From Ramlibacter sp. WS9 (lineage in GTDB: Bacteria > Pseudomonadota > Gammaproteobacteria > Burkholderiales > Burkholderiaceae_C), in contig NZ_RKMB01000023.1 in NCBI RefSeq assembly GCF_003797765.1, positions 35,264-99,263 of the forward strand: a DNA stretch of 64,000 nt, in the 5' to 3' direction. A program made the translations under genes and the position numbers. Position 1 is the first letter of the stretch; the number at the start of each line of letters is the position of its first letter. Shown here piece after piece: positions 42,326 through 51,811 of the stretch. A model generated the notes under the pieces. That model was given only the letters and a program-made list of their open reading frames with translations. It was not told the origin of the DNA and ran no database searches.

Positions 42326-43879
42326 ATGAAGCGTGGACTCTCGATGCACCGGCGCACGGCGCTGTCGTCCCTTTTGGCGCTCGGCGCGGCGGGAGCGGGC
42401 TTCGTCCCTGCCCACGCACAAGGCAAATCGGCGCTGAACCTGGCCATGGTGGCCGAGCCGCCGACGCTGGACATCCAGTCCACGCCGGCCGACCTGGTCT
42501 GCATCATCATGCAGCACGTCTACGAGCCGCTCTTCACCTTCGACGCGAAAGCCGCGCTGGTGCCGATGCTCGCCGAATCCATGCCGAAGATTTCGGCCGA
42601 CGGCAAGCTGTACAGCATCACCCTGCGCAGCGGCGTGAAGCTGCACAACGGCCGCGATCTCAACGCCGAGGACGTCGTGGCGAGCCTGAAGCGATGGATG
42701 GAGGTGTCGCCGCGCGGCAAGTCGGTGGCGGGGCAAGTGGCGGACCTTTCCGCCAAAGGCCCGCTCGCGGTCGACATCAGCATGAAGAATGCCTACGCGC
42801 CGTTGCTCTCGCAACTGGCGATGGCCTCGGGCATGGCGGGCATCATGGCCAAGGAAAGCATCGCGCAGCCGCTGCGCGAATACGTCGGCACCGGCCCGTA
42901 CAAATTCACCGAGCGCAAGCCCGACCAGTACGTGCTGTTGACCCGCTTCGACAACTACTCGGCACGCAAGGAGCCGGCCAGCGGCTACGGCGGCAAGCGC
43001 GTGGCTGTGGTGGACGAATTGCGCTTCGTGCCCGTGCCCAATGCCAACACGCGGGTCGAAGGCGCACTGGCCGGCCAGTTCCACTACGCCGACCTGCTGC
43101 CGATCGAGGCGCTCAGCCGCCTCGAAAAAGCCAAGGACAAGGTCGTGCCCCTGATGACGCAGTCGTTCGGCTTTCCCTACCTGGTGCTCAACACCAAGGA
43201 GGGCTCGATGATGAACGTGGCCATGCGCAAGGCCTTCCAGACAGCCATCGGCGAAGGCGAAATGCTGGCGGCAGGCTTTGGCGACACGCGCTTCTTCATC
43301 GCGGAAGGCAATCACTTCCCCAAGGGCACGCCCTTCTATTCCACCGCAGGCACCGACCGCTACAACGAGCGCAATGCGGCCAAGGCCCGGACGCAGGCGG
43401 AGCAAGCCGGCTACAAGGGCGAGCCGGTGCGCATCCTCACCAGCCGCCAGTACGACTTTCACTACAACATGGCGCTCATCATGGCCGAGCAGCTCAAGCG
43501 CGCCGGTTTCAAGGCCGAACTCAACGTGGTGGAGTGGGCGACGTTGTTGCAACGCCGCGCCGATCCGAAGTTGTGGGACATCTACATCACGCATTCGGGC
43601 CTCTTCCCCGAGCCGATGCTGTCGCCGCCGCAGTTGGGCGACGGTGCGCCGGGCTGGTGGACTTCGCCTGCGAAGGTGGCCGCGCTGGCCGCGTTGAACC
43701 AGGAGCCCGATCCGGCCAAGCGCGGGCCGCTGTGGGGCAAGGTGCAGCAGGTGGTGTATGACGAGGTGCCTTATGTCCACGTCGGCAAATTCGCGAGCCT
43801 GTCGGCGCGCGCGCCTTCGTTGCAGAACTACAACCCCGCGACCTACCCGTTCTTCTGGAACACCAGCCTGAAGAGTTGA
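42326..43879 (+). CDS. Dipeptide/oligopeptide-type ABC solute-binding protein (SBP_bac_5)
   Basis: 517 residues; a second ATG at 42344 is possible. The signal has twin Arg and Thr (HRRTALSSLLALGAAGAG) ending AHAQG. Family motifs: MVAEPPTLDIQSTPADLVCI, then HVYEPLF, and KISADGKLYSITLRSGVKLH. It captures a peptide-like ligand for the permease encoded next. CCAGGAG precedes the start. First gene of an operon running to 50119 that ends in a D-amino-acid deacylase, so acylated D-amino acids or D-peptides are the likely ligand. Confidence 0.9.
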   Translation: MKRGLSMHRRTALSSLLALGAAGAGFVPAHAQGKSALNLAMVAEPPTLDIQSTPADLVCIIMQHVYEPLFTFDAKAALVPMLAESMPKISADGKLYSITLRSGVKLHNGRDLNAEDVVASLKRWMEVSPRGKSVAGQVADLSAKGPLAVDISMKNAYAPLLSQLAMASGMAGIMAKESIAQPLREYVGTGPYKFTERKPDQYVLLTRFDNYSARKEPASGYGGKRVAVVDELRFVPVPNANTRVEGALAGQFHYADLLPIEALSRLEKAKDKVVPLMTQSFGFPYLVLNTKEGSMMNVAMRKAFQTAIGEGEMLAAGFGDTRFFIAEGNHFPKGTPFYSTAGTDRYNERNAAKARTQAEQAGYKGEPVRILTSRQYDFHYNMALIMAEQLKRAGFKAELNVVEWATLLQRRADPKLWDIYITHSGLFPEPMLSPPQLGDGAPGWWTSPAKVAALAALNQEPDPAKRGPLWGKVQQVVYDEVPYVHVGKFASLSARAPSLQNYNPATYPFFWNTSLKS

Positions 43880-43910
43880 CGACCCTGCGCCCCGCGAAAG
43901 CGCCGCCCGA

Positions 43911-44852
43911 ATGACGCGTTACCTGTTGTCCCGCCTCGGCGGCATGCTGGTGGTGATGGCCATCGTGGCGGTGCTGGTGTTCATCCTCACGCGCGCGGCG
44001 TCGGGCGATCCGATCGCTGTTCTGCTGGGCGACCAGGCCACGGCGGAAGACATCGCACGCGTGCAGAAGGTCTATGGCCTGGACAAGCCCTTGCCCGTGC
44101 AATTCGCGTTGTGGCTGAACCAGCTGGCGCACGGCAACCTGGGCGAATCGATCTTCCTGCAGCGACCGGTGACGCAGGCGTTGTGGGAGCGCGCGGAGCC
44201 CACGGCGTTGCTGTCGCTGCTGGCGATCACCATCGCCACCTTGATCGGCGTGCCCTGCGGCATCGTGTCGGCCGTGTACCGCGGCAAGATGATCGACCAG
44301 GTGTTCACCGGCTTCGCGATGCTCGGCGCCAGCATCCCGAGCTTCTGGCTCGGCCTGGTGCTGATGCAGATCTTCGCGGTGTCGCTCGGCTGGTTTCCGG
44401 TCTCGGGCTATGGCGGGCCGGGCGCCTCGCTGGCCGCGCGCGTCTGGTGCCTGGTGCTGCCCGCCGCCGTGCTGGGCTTGCTGAATTCGGCGCTGATCAT
44501 CCGCTTCACGCGCGCGTCGATGCTGGACGTGCTGGGCGAAGACTACGTGCGGACGGCGCGCGCCAAAGGTCTCGGCGAAGACGTGGTGGTGCTCAAGCAC
44601 GCGCTGCGCAATGCGCTGGTGCCCATTGTCACGGTGATCGGGTTGACCGTGGCGCTCCTCATCGGCGGCGCGGTGGTCACCGAGACCGTGTTCGGCCTGC
44701 CGGGTGTCGGCAACCTTGTCGTGAGTGCCGTGATCCGGCGCGACTACCCGGTCATTCAGGGTGCGCTGCTGGTCGTGGCGGCGATCTACGTCGTCATCAA
44801 TTTCCTGATCGACCTGCTCTACACGGTGCTCGATCCACGGGTGAAAATATGA
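43911..44852 (+). CDS. ABC permease, DppB/OppB type
   Basis: 313 residues, six membrane spans, first typical segment YLLSRLGGMLVVMAIVAVLV. The EAA loop is VRTARAKGLGEDVVVLKHAL, then RNALVPIVTVIG. It forms half of the inner-membrane channel with the DppC-type partner that follows 45 bp later. Confidence 0.92.
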   Translation: MTRYLLSRLGGMLVVMAIVAVLVFILTRAASGDPIAVLLGDQATAEDIARVQKVYGLDKPLPVQFALWLNQLAHGNLGESIFLQRPVTQALWERAEPTALLSLLAITIATLIGVPCGIVSAVYRGKMIDQVFTGFAMLGASIPSFWLGLVLMQIFAVSLGWFPVSGYGGPGASLAARVWCLVLPAAVLGLLNSALIIRFTRASMLDVLGEDYVRTARAKGLGEDVVVLKHALRNALVPIVTVIGLTVALLIGGAVVTETVFGLPGVGNLVVSAVIRRDYPVIQGALLVVAAIYVVINFLIDLLYTVLDPRVKI

Positions 44853-44897
44853 CCCACCCCCGAAGCGCCTGCGGTGTTGGAAAGGGCATGCCCTGAC

Positions 44898-45737
44898 ATG
44901 CAGCTTCCCCTTATCCTGCAAAAGCTGTTCCGGCGCCGCATCGTCATGGGCGCGACCATCGCGCTCGTTCTGGTCGTGCTCGTGTCGGTTTTCGCGGGCG
45001 TGCTGAGTGGGTTCGACCCGAACGAGACGGCCGTGAGCCAGCGGCTTTCCAGCCCCTCATCCGTCCACATCCTGGGCACCGACGAACTGGGCCGGGACCT
45101 GTTCACGCGGATTGCATTCGGCGGACGCTATTCGCTGACCATCGCCCTGTTGACGGCCATCGGCGCCATGGTGATCGGCACGCTGTTCGGTTTGATCGCG
45201 GGATTCTTCCGCGCCCTGGACGCGCCGGTGATGCGCGTGGTGGACGCGATGATGTCGTTCCCCGACATCCTGCTGGCAATCGCGCTGGTGGGCATCCTCG
45301 GGCCGTCGATGCTGAACGTCGTGCTGGCTCTGGTGCTGGTCTACACGCCACGCGTGGCGCGTGTCGTGCGCGCCTCGACGCTCGTCGTGCGCGAGTTGCT
45401 GTTCGTGGAGGCGGCGCGCGCGATAGGCATCTCGCAGTTCCGGATTCTGTGGCGCCACGTGCTGCCCAACCTCATGTCGCCCGTCCTGGTGCAGGCGTCG
45501 TTCATCTTCGCGTATGCCATCCTGGCCGAAGCTGCGCTGTCGTTCCTCGGCGTGGGCGTGCCGCCGGAGATTCCGACCTGGGGAACGATGGTCGCGGGCA
45601 GCCAACAGTACGCGCACCAGGCGTTGTGGATCGTGTTGTTCCCGGGTTTGGCGATCATCGCCACGGCCCTGTCGTTGCAACTCGTAGGCGACGGCATCCG
45701 CGACCTGCTCGATCCGCGTTTGCGGAAGTCTTTATGA
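44898..45737 (+). CDS. ABC permease, DppC/OppC type
   Basis: 279 residues from the ATG at 44898 (MQLPLILQKLFRRRIVMGAT). The N-terminal span precedes the family's LGTDELGRDLFTRIAFGGRY motif; the EAA loop reads VEAARAIGISQFRILWRHVL. Its stop overlaps the next start (ATGA). It completes the channel with the DppB-type subunit. Confidence 0.92.
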   Translation: MQLPLILQKLFRRRIVMGATIALVLVVLVSVFAGVLSGFDPNETAVSQRLSSPSSVHILGTDELGRDLFTRIAFGGRYSLTIALLTAIGAMVIGTLFGLIAGFFRALDAPVMRVVDAMMSFPDILLAIALVGILGPSMLNVVLALVLVYTPRVARVVRASTLVVRELLFVEAARAIGISQFRILWRHVLPNLMSPVLVQASFIFAYAILAEAALSFLGVGVPPEIPTWGTMVAGSQQYAHQALWIVLFPGLAIIATALSLQLVGDGIRDLLDPRLRKSL

Positions 45738-46759
45738 ATCGACTTGAAGTGCGCAACCTCAGCACCTCGTTCGAAACCGAGGAAGGTGTGGTTCGTGCTG
45801 TCGCCGACGTCGACTTTTCGATCCGCAGCGGCCGGACCACGGCGCTGGTGGGCGAATCGGGCTCGGGCAAATCGGTCACCAGCCTCACGCTCATGCGCCT
45901 GTTGCCGCGCACCGCGGCGACGCGCGTCGATGGCCAGGCGCTGTTCGTCAATCGCGCCGGCGAGACGGTCGACTTGCTGCAACTGCCCGAGGCGCAGATG
46001 CGCCGTGTTCGCGGCAATGAAGTAGCGATGATCTTCCAGGAGCCGATGACCAGCCTGAACCCGGTGCTGCGCATCGGCGAGCAGATCGCGGAGTCGCTGC
46101 GCCTGCACAAGGGCATGGACGGCGCGGCGGCGCTGGCGCAGGCGCTGCGCTTGCTGGAACTGGTGGAGATTCCCGCCGCGCCGCAGCGGCTGCACGAGTA
46201 CCCGCACCAACTGTCCGGCGGCATGCGGCAGCGCGTGATGATCGCGCTCGCAATGGCCTGCGACCCGGCGCTGCTGATCGCCGACGAACCGACCACTGCG
46301 CTGGACGTGACGATCCAGGCGCAGATCCTCGCGCTGATGCGCAGTCTGCAGGCCGAAACCGGCATGAGCATCCTGTTCATCACGCACAACCTGGGCGTGG
46401 TTGCGCATCACGCCGACGATGTGGCCGTGATGTATGCGGGCCGCGTCGTGGAAGCAGCGCCGGTCGAAGACCTGTTCGCGCGGCCGCAGCATCCCTACAC
46501 CCAGGGGCTGCTGGCCTGCCTGCCGGGGCACCAGCGCGGCAAAGCGGCGGGCGCGGCATCCGGCAAGCGGCGGCTGTATGCCATTCGGGGCCAGGTGTCC
46601 AGCCCGCTCGCCCCGCCGCCGGGCTGCGCCTTCGAGCCGCGTTGCGACCGGGCCATCGGAGCCTGCAAGGACGCGATGCCCGCGTTGGTCGTCGACGAAG
46701 CCGGGCGGGGGATGCGCTGCATCGTCCCGGCCGTGGCCAGGATCGGGGAGGACGCATGA
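45734..46759 (+). CDS. ABC ATP-binding protein, DppD/OppD type
   Basis: 341 residues. Walker A GESGSGKSVTSL, signature LSGGMRQRVMIALAMA, Walker B LLIADEPTTALD, H-loop FITHNLGVV. The C-terminal oligopeptide-transport domain has the Cys-rich pattern PPPGCAFEPRCDRAIGAC, typical of OppD/DppD. Overlaps both neighbours by 4 bp. Confidence 0.93.
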   Translation: MNRLEVRNLSTSFETEEGVVRAVADVDFSIRSGRTTALVGESGSGKSVTSLTLMRLLPRTAATRVDGQALFVNRAGETVDLLQLPEAQMRRVRGNEVAMIFQEPMTSLNPVLRIGEQIAESLRLHKGMDGAAALAQALRLLELVEIPAAPQRLHEYPHQLSGGMRQRVMIALAMACDPALLIADEPTTALDVTIQAQILALMRSLQAETGMSILFITHNLGVVAHHADDVAVMYAGRVVEAAPVEDLFARPQHPYTQGLLACLPGHQRGKAAGAASGKRRLYAIRGQVSSPLAPPPGCAFEPRCDRAIGACKDAMPALVVDEAGRGMRCIVPAVARIGEDA

Positions 46760-47733
46760 ACGGCGCGACGCCGCTGATCGAGGTGCGCAACCTGCAGAAG
46801 TTCTTCGGGCCGGCATCGCGCCCGGTGCGCGCGGTGGACGACGTCTCGTTCGAAATCCACAGCGGCGAGACGCTGGGCCTGGTCGGCGAGTCGGGTTCGG
46901 GCAAGAGCACCATCGGGCGGGCGCTGCTGCGCCTGGTCGAAAGCACCGCCGGCAGCGTGAAATACCGTGGCGAGGACCTCGGCAGTGCCTCGGACAGCCG
47001 CATGCGGTTCTTGCGCAGCAAGTTGCAGATCATCTTCCAGGACCCGTATGCCAGCCTGAATCCGAAGATGCGCGTGCGCGACATCCTGGGCGAAGCGCTG
47101 CACACCCATTCGCTGGTCAAGGGGAAGGCCGCCACCGCCGATCGCATCGCCGAGCTGTTGCGCCTGGTGGGGCTGCAGCCCGAGCATGGCGCGCGCTTTC
47201 CGCATGAATTCTCGGGTGGCCAGCGCCAGCGCATCGGCGTCGCCAGGGCGCTGTCGGTGGAGCCCGAATTCATCGTCGCCGACGAGCCGCTGTCGGCGCT
47301 CGACGTGTCGATCCAGGCGCAGGTGGTCAACCTGCTGTGCGACCTGCGCGACCGGCTGTCGCTCACCATGCTGTTCATCTCGCACGACCTGGATGTGGTC
47401 GAGTACCTGTGCGATCGCGTCGTGGTGCTCTACCTCGGCCGCGTGATGGAAGTGGCGCCCACGCAAGACCTGTTCGCGCGGCCGCTGCATCCCTACACCC
47501 AGGCGCTGCTCGCCGCGTCGCCGACGCCCGACCCGCAGGTCAAGACAATTCACATCCCGCTGAAGGGCGACATCCCGAGCCCGGTGAATCCGCCTTCGGG
47601 TTGCGTGTTCCGCACGCGTTGCCCTTATGCGATCGACGCCTGCGCCCAGACGCGGCCGGAGCCTCGCGCGATGGGCGGCGGGCGCTTCAAGGCCTGCATC
47701 CGCGACGACATTCCCTCATTGGCGCCCCCATGA
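46756..47733 (+). CDS. ABC ATP-binding protein, DppF/OppF type
   Basis: 325 residues. Walker A GESGSGKSTIGR, signature FSGGQRQRIGVARALS, Walker B FIVADEPLSALD, and the C-terminal motif NPPSGCVFRTRCPYAIDAC. It pairs with the DppD-type subunit. Its stop overlaps the start of the RpiR regulator. Confidence 0.93.
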   Translation: MNGATPLIEVRNLQKFFGPASRPVRAVDDVSFEIHSGETLGLVGESGSGKSTIGRALLRLVESTAGSVKYRGEDLGSASDSRMRFLRSKLQIIFQDPYASLNPKMRVRDILGEALHTHSLVKGKAATADRIAELLRLVGLQPEHGARFPHEFSGGQRQRIGVARALSVEPEFIVADEPLSALDVSIQAQVVNLLCDLRDRLSLTMLFISHDLDVVEYLCDRVVVLYLGRVMEVAPTQDLFARPLHPYTQALLAASPTPDPQVKTIHIPLKGDIPSPVNPPSGCVFRTRCPYAIDACAQTRPEPRAMGGGRFKACIRDDIPSLAPP

Positions 47734-48662
47734 CATCCGGAAGTACAACCATGGTCCCCCGCGTCCTCGAAAAAATTGCCGCGATCATCGACCGCGCCCC
47801 CGCCGCCCGCCGCGCGGTGCTGGCGCTGATCCTGGAAGACCCGCAGCGCGTGCTCGACGAAACCTTCGAGACGCTGGCCCAGCGCGCCAACAGCTCGGTG
47901 CCCACGATCATGCGCACCTGCCGCGACCTGGGCTTTCCGGGGCTGCGCGAATTCAAGCTGGCGCTGGCGCAGGAACTGGCGGTGGGCGGCTCGCCGCTGA
48001 ACCGGCGCGTGCGCATCGACGACGACACGCGGCAGGTGATTGCCAAGGTGACGCGCGGCGCGGCCACGGTGATCAACAGCGTGCAGGCGCAGCTGGATGC
48101 CGGCGCGGTGGAGCGCGCGGCCAACGCCATCGCGACGGCCACGCGCGTGGACTGCTACGGCGTCGGCGTCACCTCGAACTTCATGGCGTCGGACCTGCAG
48201 GCGCGCCTCTACCGGCTCGGGCTCGCGACCAGCAGCTACCTGGATCCGCACCTGCAGTTGATCTCGGCGGCCACGATTGGCCCGCAAGGCGTCGTGATGG
48301 CGATCACCTACGTCGGCGGCATGCCTTCGTTGCTGGAAGCCGTGGATGTGGCCCGCTCGCAAGGCGCGACCATCATCGGGCTCACGCAACCCGGCAGCAA
48401 GCTGGCCGAACTGTCGGACATCGTGCTCGCCGTGGAAGTCGCGCCCGACCCGGTGATGCCCGTCGGCCCCGAGGCTTATCTCGCGCACCTGACGGTCATC
48501 GAGATTCTCACCGTGCTCGTGGCGCAACGCCTGGGCGACAAGGCGATCGACCGTCTCGCGAACATCCAGCGCACGCTCGAGACGCGGGGTCACGACATTC
48601 AGCACCACGCGCGGATCGATTGGGAAGAGCCGGCCAACGGCACCAACGGAAGCACGCCATGA
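47730..48662 (+). CDS. RpiR/MurR family regulator with SIS domain
   Basis: 310 residues; an ATG at 47751 is an alternative start. The N-terminal HTH_6 (RVLDETFETLAQRANSSVPT) is followed by a SIS sugar-phosphate-type domain (DCYGVGVTSNFMASDLQARL; MAITYVGGMPSLLEAVDVAR). Such regulators sense phospho-sugars or amino-sugar derivatives. Embedding between the transporter and the deacylase with 4-bp overlaps makes it the local regulator; the CTGAAA palindromes in front of the operon are its likely sites. Confidence 0.9.
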   Translation: MTSGSTTMVPRVLEKIAAIIDRAPAARRAVLALILEDPQRVLDETFETLAQRANSSVPTIMRTCRDLGFPGLREFKLALAQELAVGGSPLNRRVRIDDDTRQVIAKVTRGAATVINSVQAQLDAGAVERAANAIATATRVDCYGVGVTSNFMASDLQARLYRLGLATSSYLDPHLQLISAATIGPQGVVMAITYVGGMPSLLEAVDVARSQGATIIGLTQPGSKLAELSDIVLAVEVAPDPVMPVGPEAYLAHLTVIEILTVLVAQRLGDKAIDRLANIQRTLETRGHDIQHHARIDWEEPANGTNGSTP

Positions 48663-50119
48663 CGCGCGCGACCTTGCTGGAGAACGGGCTCGTGGTCGAT
48701 GGTACCGGCGACCCGGCGACAGAACAGGACGTGCTGATCACCGGCGACAGGATCGCGGCCGTCGGACCGGGCCTGCGCCACCAGTTGCCGGCGGGCCTTA
48801 CCCTCGCCGACATCGACGTGCGTGATTGCGCGGGCCTCGCGATCGCGCCGGGCTTCATCGACGTGCACACGCACGACGACGCGATCGTCCTCAACGCGCC
48901 TGGCATGTTCCCCAAGCTCTCGCAAGGCGTGACGACGGTCGTCACCGGCAACTGCGGGCTGTCGGTCGCGCCTTTCGTGGTGGATGAACCGCAGGGGGCA
49001 CTGACGCTGCTTGGCAATTCCTTCAAGTACCCGACCATCGACGCGTATGCAAAGGCGCTGGCCGAGGCCGAGCCCGCGGTCAACGTCGCGCCCTTGATCG
49101 GCCACACCACACTGCGCTACGCCTGCATGGGCGACCTCACGCGCCCTGCATCACCTGCCGAACTCGAGGCGATGTGCAAGCTGCTCGACGAATGCATGGC
49201 GCAAGGCGCCATCGGCATGTCGTCCGGCCTGTTCTACGCCGAAGCCATGCCCGCGCCGGCCGACGAAGTGACGCAACTCGCACGCGTGGTGGCCCGGCAT
49301 GGCGGCGTGTACGCGACCCACATGCGATCGGAGATGGCGACGATCCTCGAAGCCATGCACGAGGCGAGCGACTGTGCCTTCGACGCCGGGGTGCCACTGA
49401 TCATCTCGCACCACAAGTGCGCCGGCCCCGCCAACTGGGGCCGCACCGCCGAGACCTTGCCCCTCATCGAAAAACTGGCCGAGCGGCAGGCCATCTCGAT
49501 GGACGTGTACCCGTACGTCGCCGGCTCCACGGTGCTGCGCGAAGACCTGGTGGACGAGATCATTGACGTGATGGTGAGCTGGTCGGCGCCTTTTCCCGAA
49601 ATGACGGGGCGCATGCTGGCGTCGATCGCCGCGGAGTGGGGCGTGACGCAGAAGGAAGCCTGCATCCGGCTCAAGCCGGGCGGCGCCTGCTACTTCCAGA
49701 TGCACGAGGACGACGTGCGGCGCGTCGTCAGCCACCCGTTCAGCATGATCGGCTCCGACGGCCTGCCGCACGACAGGCACCCGCACCCGCGCCTGTGGGG
49801 CGCTTTCCCGCGCGTGCTGGCGCGCTACTGGCGGGAGCAGCAGCTGTTCACGATGGAACTCGCCGTCCACAAGATGACGGGTTTGTCGGCGCGCAACTTT
49901 CGCTTGCACCAGCGCGGGCAGATTCGCGCGAACTGGTTTGCCGATGTGACGGTGTTCGACCCGCTGCGCATCCGCGATGTCGCGACCTACGAAAACCCCC
50001 TCGCCCAGTCCGAAGGGGTCGAGATGGTTTTTGTGAACGGTGTGCTGGGCATCGACTCGGGTAGGGCGACGCGCAGCCACGCGGGGCGATTGCTGCGGCG
50101 GCAGGGGGCAAGGAGTTAG
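48659..50119 (+). CDS. N-acyl-D-amino-acid deacylase (D-aminoacylase)
   Basis: 486 residues, the usual family size. Amidohydrolase fold: metal site GFIDVHTHDD near residue 65, the D-aminoacylase hallmark Cys in VVTGNCGLS, IISHHKC, and a late GSDGLPHDRHPHPRLWGAFP segment with the metal Asp. It releases D-amino acids from N-acyl forms. Last gene of the operon after the dipeptide-type importer and RpiR regulator; the free D-amino acid would suit DadA encoded at 31.4 kb. Confidence 0.92.
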   Translation: MTRATLLENGLVVDGTGDPATEQDVLITGDRIAAVGPGLRHQLPAGLTLADIDVRDCAGLAIAPGFIDVHTHDDAIVLNAPGMFPKLSQGVTTVVTGNCGLSVAPFVVDEPQGALTLLGNSFKYPTIDAYAKALAEAEPAVNVAPLIGHTTLRYACMGDLTRPASPAELEAMCKLLDECMAQGAIGMSSGLFYAEAMPAPADEVTQLARVVARHGGVYATHMRSEMATILEAMHEASDCAFDAGVPLIISHHKCAGPANWGRTAETLPLIEKLAERQAISMDVYPYVAGSTVLREDLVDEIIDVMVSWSAPFPEMTGRMLASIAAEWGVTQKEACIRLKPGGACYFQMHEDDVRRVVSHPFSMIGSDGLPHDRHPHPRLWGAFPRVLARYWREQQLFTMELAVHKMTGLSARNFRLHQRGQIRANWFADVTVFDPLRIRDVATYENPLAQSEGVEMVFVNGVLGIDSGRATRSHAGRLLRRQGARS

Positions 50120-50291
50120 TGTCCAGTGCTGCGGATCTCTTTGGCGCCGCCCTTCTGAGAGAGCGGCGCTCTTTGACCTCGCGGCAACACCGTGCATGGC
50201 CGGGCCGCGGCGTGCCTGCGGTGGTGCACCGATGTCCGAGCGGACTGCGGAAGCGCCGGCACGCCCCCGGGGGCGCGCCAACAGTGTCTCT

Positions 50292-50548
50292 GCGAAGCTG
50301 TGCGTGGGCGGGCTGTGGCGCGAATAAAGCACAGGCGCTTGCGGCGGGGGACCACGCGACCCAGCACGGCTTCAGCCGTGCGACCGTTTCATGCTCGCGA
50401 AAACTGTTTGACCGGAGCGCAGCGCAGGGAGTTTTTTCGCGCGGGTCGCGGGGTCTCCCGGCGCAAGGGATTCGGCAGGAGACTCGCGAAGCGAGCGATG
50501 CCGAACGCCGTAGCCATCGCGCCGCAGCCCGCCCACGCACAGCTTCGC
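50292..50548. mobile_element. 257-bp nested inverted-repeat element, MITE-like
   Basis: This is most of the 509-bp gene-free stretch at 50120-50628. Arms 50292-50323 and 50517-50548 (32 bp, starting GCGAAGCTGTGCGTGGGCGG) are inverted copies differing at one base. Inside, 50338-50362 and 50443-50467 (25 bp, starting CTTGCGGCGGGGGACCACGC) are inverted copies agreeing at 22 positions. Further in is GCACGGC-TTCA-GCCGTGC. No target duplication and no coding capacity are seen. The rest of the gap (50120-50291) holds only a short GGCGTGCC/GGCACGCC inverted pair and no gene. Confidence 0.65.
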
Positions 50549-50628
50549 CCGGCGGCCCAAGAACACAAAAAGTGAATTCATGGATTGCGCGTCAAGCCCG
50601 CAATGCTCGACCTCGGCGCCGCCTGCGC

Positions 50629-51669
50629 TCATCCGCTCCGGGCTCGCGGAGGCCGGCCCCGCCGCAACGTCACCGAAGGCGTTTCACCGAAGGCGCGCCC
50701 ATAAGCGGCTGCGAATTCGCCCACATGGGGAAAGCCGAACTCCAGGGCCACGTCGGCCACGCGCAAGTCGCCGCGTGCGGGCTTCTCCAGCGATTCCCGG
50801 GCCGCGTCCAGGCGGCGCTGGCGCAGCCAGGCGATGGGGCCCGCCGCATGGTGCGCCTGGAATGCGGCGAACAGCGAGCGGCGTGACACGCCGCTGGCGG
50901 TGCAGACCTCGTCCACGCTGACCGGCTCGCGCAACCGCTGCAGCATGAACTCCTCGGCGAGCCGCACCACACGGGGCGCGGCTGTATTGACTTCGCCTTG
51001 GAGCAGGAAGCGGTGGTTGTGGTCATGCTGTGTGAGCAGGACGGAGGCCACACTGGCCGCCAATGCCGACTGCGCATACTCGCGCGCCGCGCTGCCCAAC
51101 GGCAGCCTGGCCACGCTTTCGCCCAACGTCACCAGCGACATCCAGCTGGCCGCGAGCGCGGGCGACTCCGGCATGGCGTGCTCGAAGAACAGGGGCGCGG
51201 TGAGCGGCCGGCCGGAAATTCCCTGCCACGCGCGCGCCAGGAAAGCGGCGTCGACGCGCACCAGCAGCTGGTCGAAACCTTCAAAGGCTTCGATCTCGAA
51301 ACTGCGCAAGGGATTGAACACGCCACCGGCGCCTCGCGTCAGTGGATGCACATGCGAATCCTGCCGCACCCGCGCCGCGCCCTGGATGGGCAAGGTGACG
51401 AGGTAGTAGCCCGACAGCGATTCCGTCCTGGGCACCAGGGATGTATGCGCGCCCCAGCTCATGCGGTCGAAGGACACCGGGCCGAACGGCACGTGGTCGT
51501 GCGTGAAATGAAAAGAGCCGGCGGCGCGCAACCGGCGCATGCGCGCGGAGCCGAACAGCCGGGCTGAAAGCTCGTTGGACTGATCGACGTCCAGGCAGTC
51601 CGCCAGGCGAAGCCCGGCGATCCGGTGGCCGCCGAATTCGATCTGGGAAGGCAGGGTGGGCACGCACAT
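50629..51669 (-). CDS. AraC family transcriptional regulator
   Basis: 346 residues from the ATG at 51667-51669; other in-frame starts lie further up. AraC_binding_2-type N-terminus (SFHFTHDHVPFGPVSFDRMS) and C-terminal double helix-turn-helix (VSVDEVCTASGVSRRSLFAA; RVADVALEFGFPHVGEFAAA). Regulators of this class often control aromatic or acyl-acid catabolism. It is divergent from the acyl-CoA ligase operon, which it probably activates. Confidence 0.87.
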   Translation of the reverse strand: MCVPTLPSQIEFGGHRIAGLRLADCLDVDQSNELSARLFGSARMRRLRAAGSFHFTHDHVPFGPVSFDRMSWGAHTSLVPRTESLSGYYLVTLPIQGAARVRQDSHVHPLTRGAGGVFNPLRSFEIEAFEGFDQLLVRVDAAFLARAWQGISGRPLTAPLFFEHAMPESPALAASWMSLVTLGESVARLPLGSAAREYAQSALAASVASVLLTQHDHNHRFLLQGEVNTAAPRVVRLAEEFMLQRLREPVSVDEVCTASGVSRRSLFAAFQAHHAAGPIAWLRQRRLDAARESLEKPARGDLRVADVALEFGFPHVGEFAAAYGRAFGETPSVTLRRGRPPRARSG

Positions 51670-51788
51670 GCACTCACTGTCGGCCCGCTGCCGTCGCCCT
51701 GCAATGGCAGAAACGCCCATTCTCGATGCACCAAAACCGTCATCGTGCACCATTCCGATAGCGGCGGGCGCGTTGCCGCGCAATCCTT

Positions 51789-51810
51789 GGGTTGTTTTTG
51801 GAAACAACCC
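51789..51810 (+). promoter_or_regulatory. Perfect palindrome directly before the acyl-CoA ligase start
   Basis: GGGTTGTTT-TTGG-AAACAACCC, 9-bp arms with a 4-nt loop, ending one base before the ATG at 51812. No Shine-Dalgarno sequence is visible. It is either a DNA operator or an mRNA hairpin that hides the start codon. Confidence 0.55.
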
Positions 51811-51811
51811 C

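Noticed and set aside
50120..50886. Open frames across the gap between the deacylase and AraC genes
   Set aside because: They run through the inverted-repeat element and the antisense of the AraC gene; compositions are Arg/Ala-rich and no start has a ribosome-binding site.
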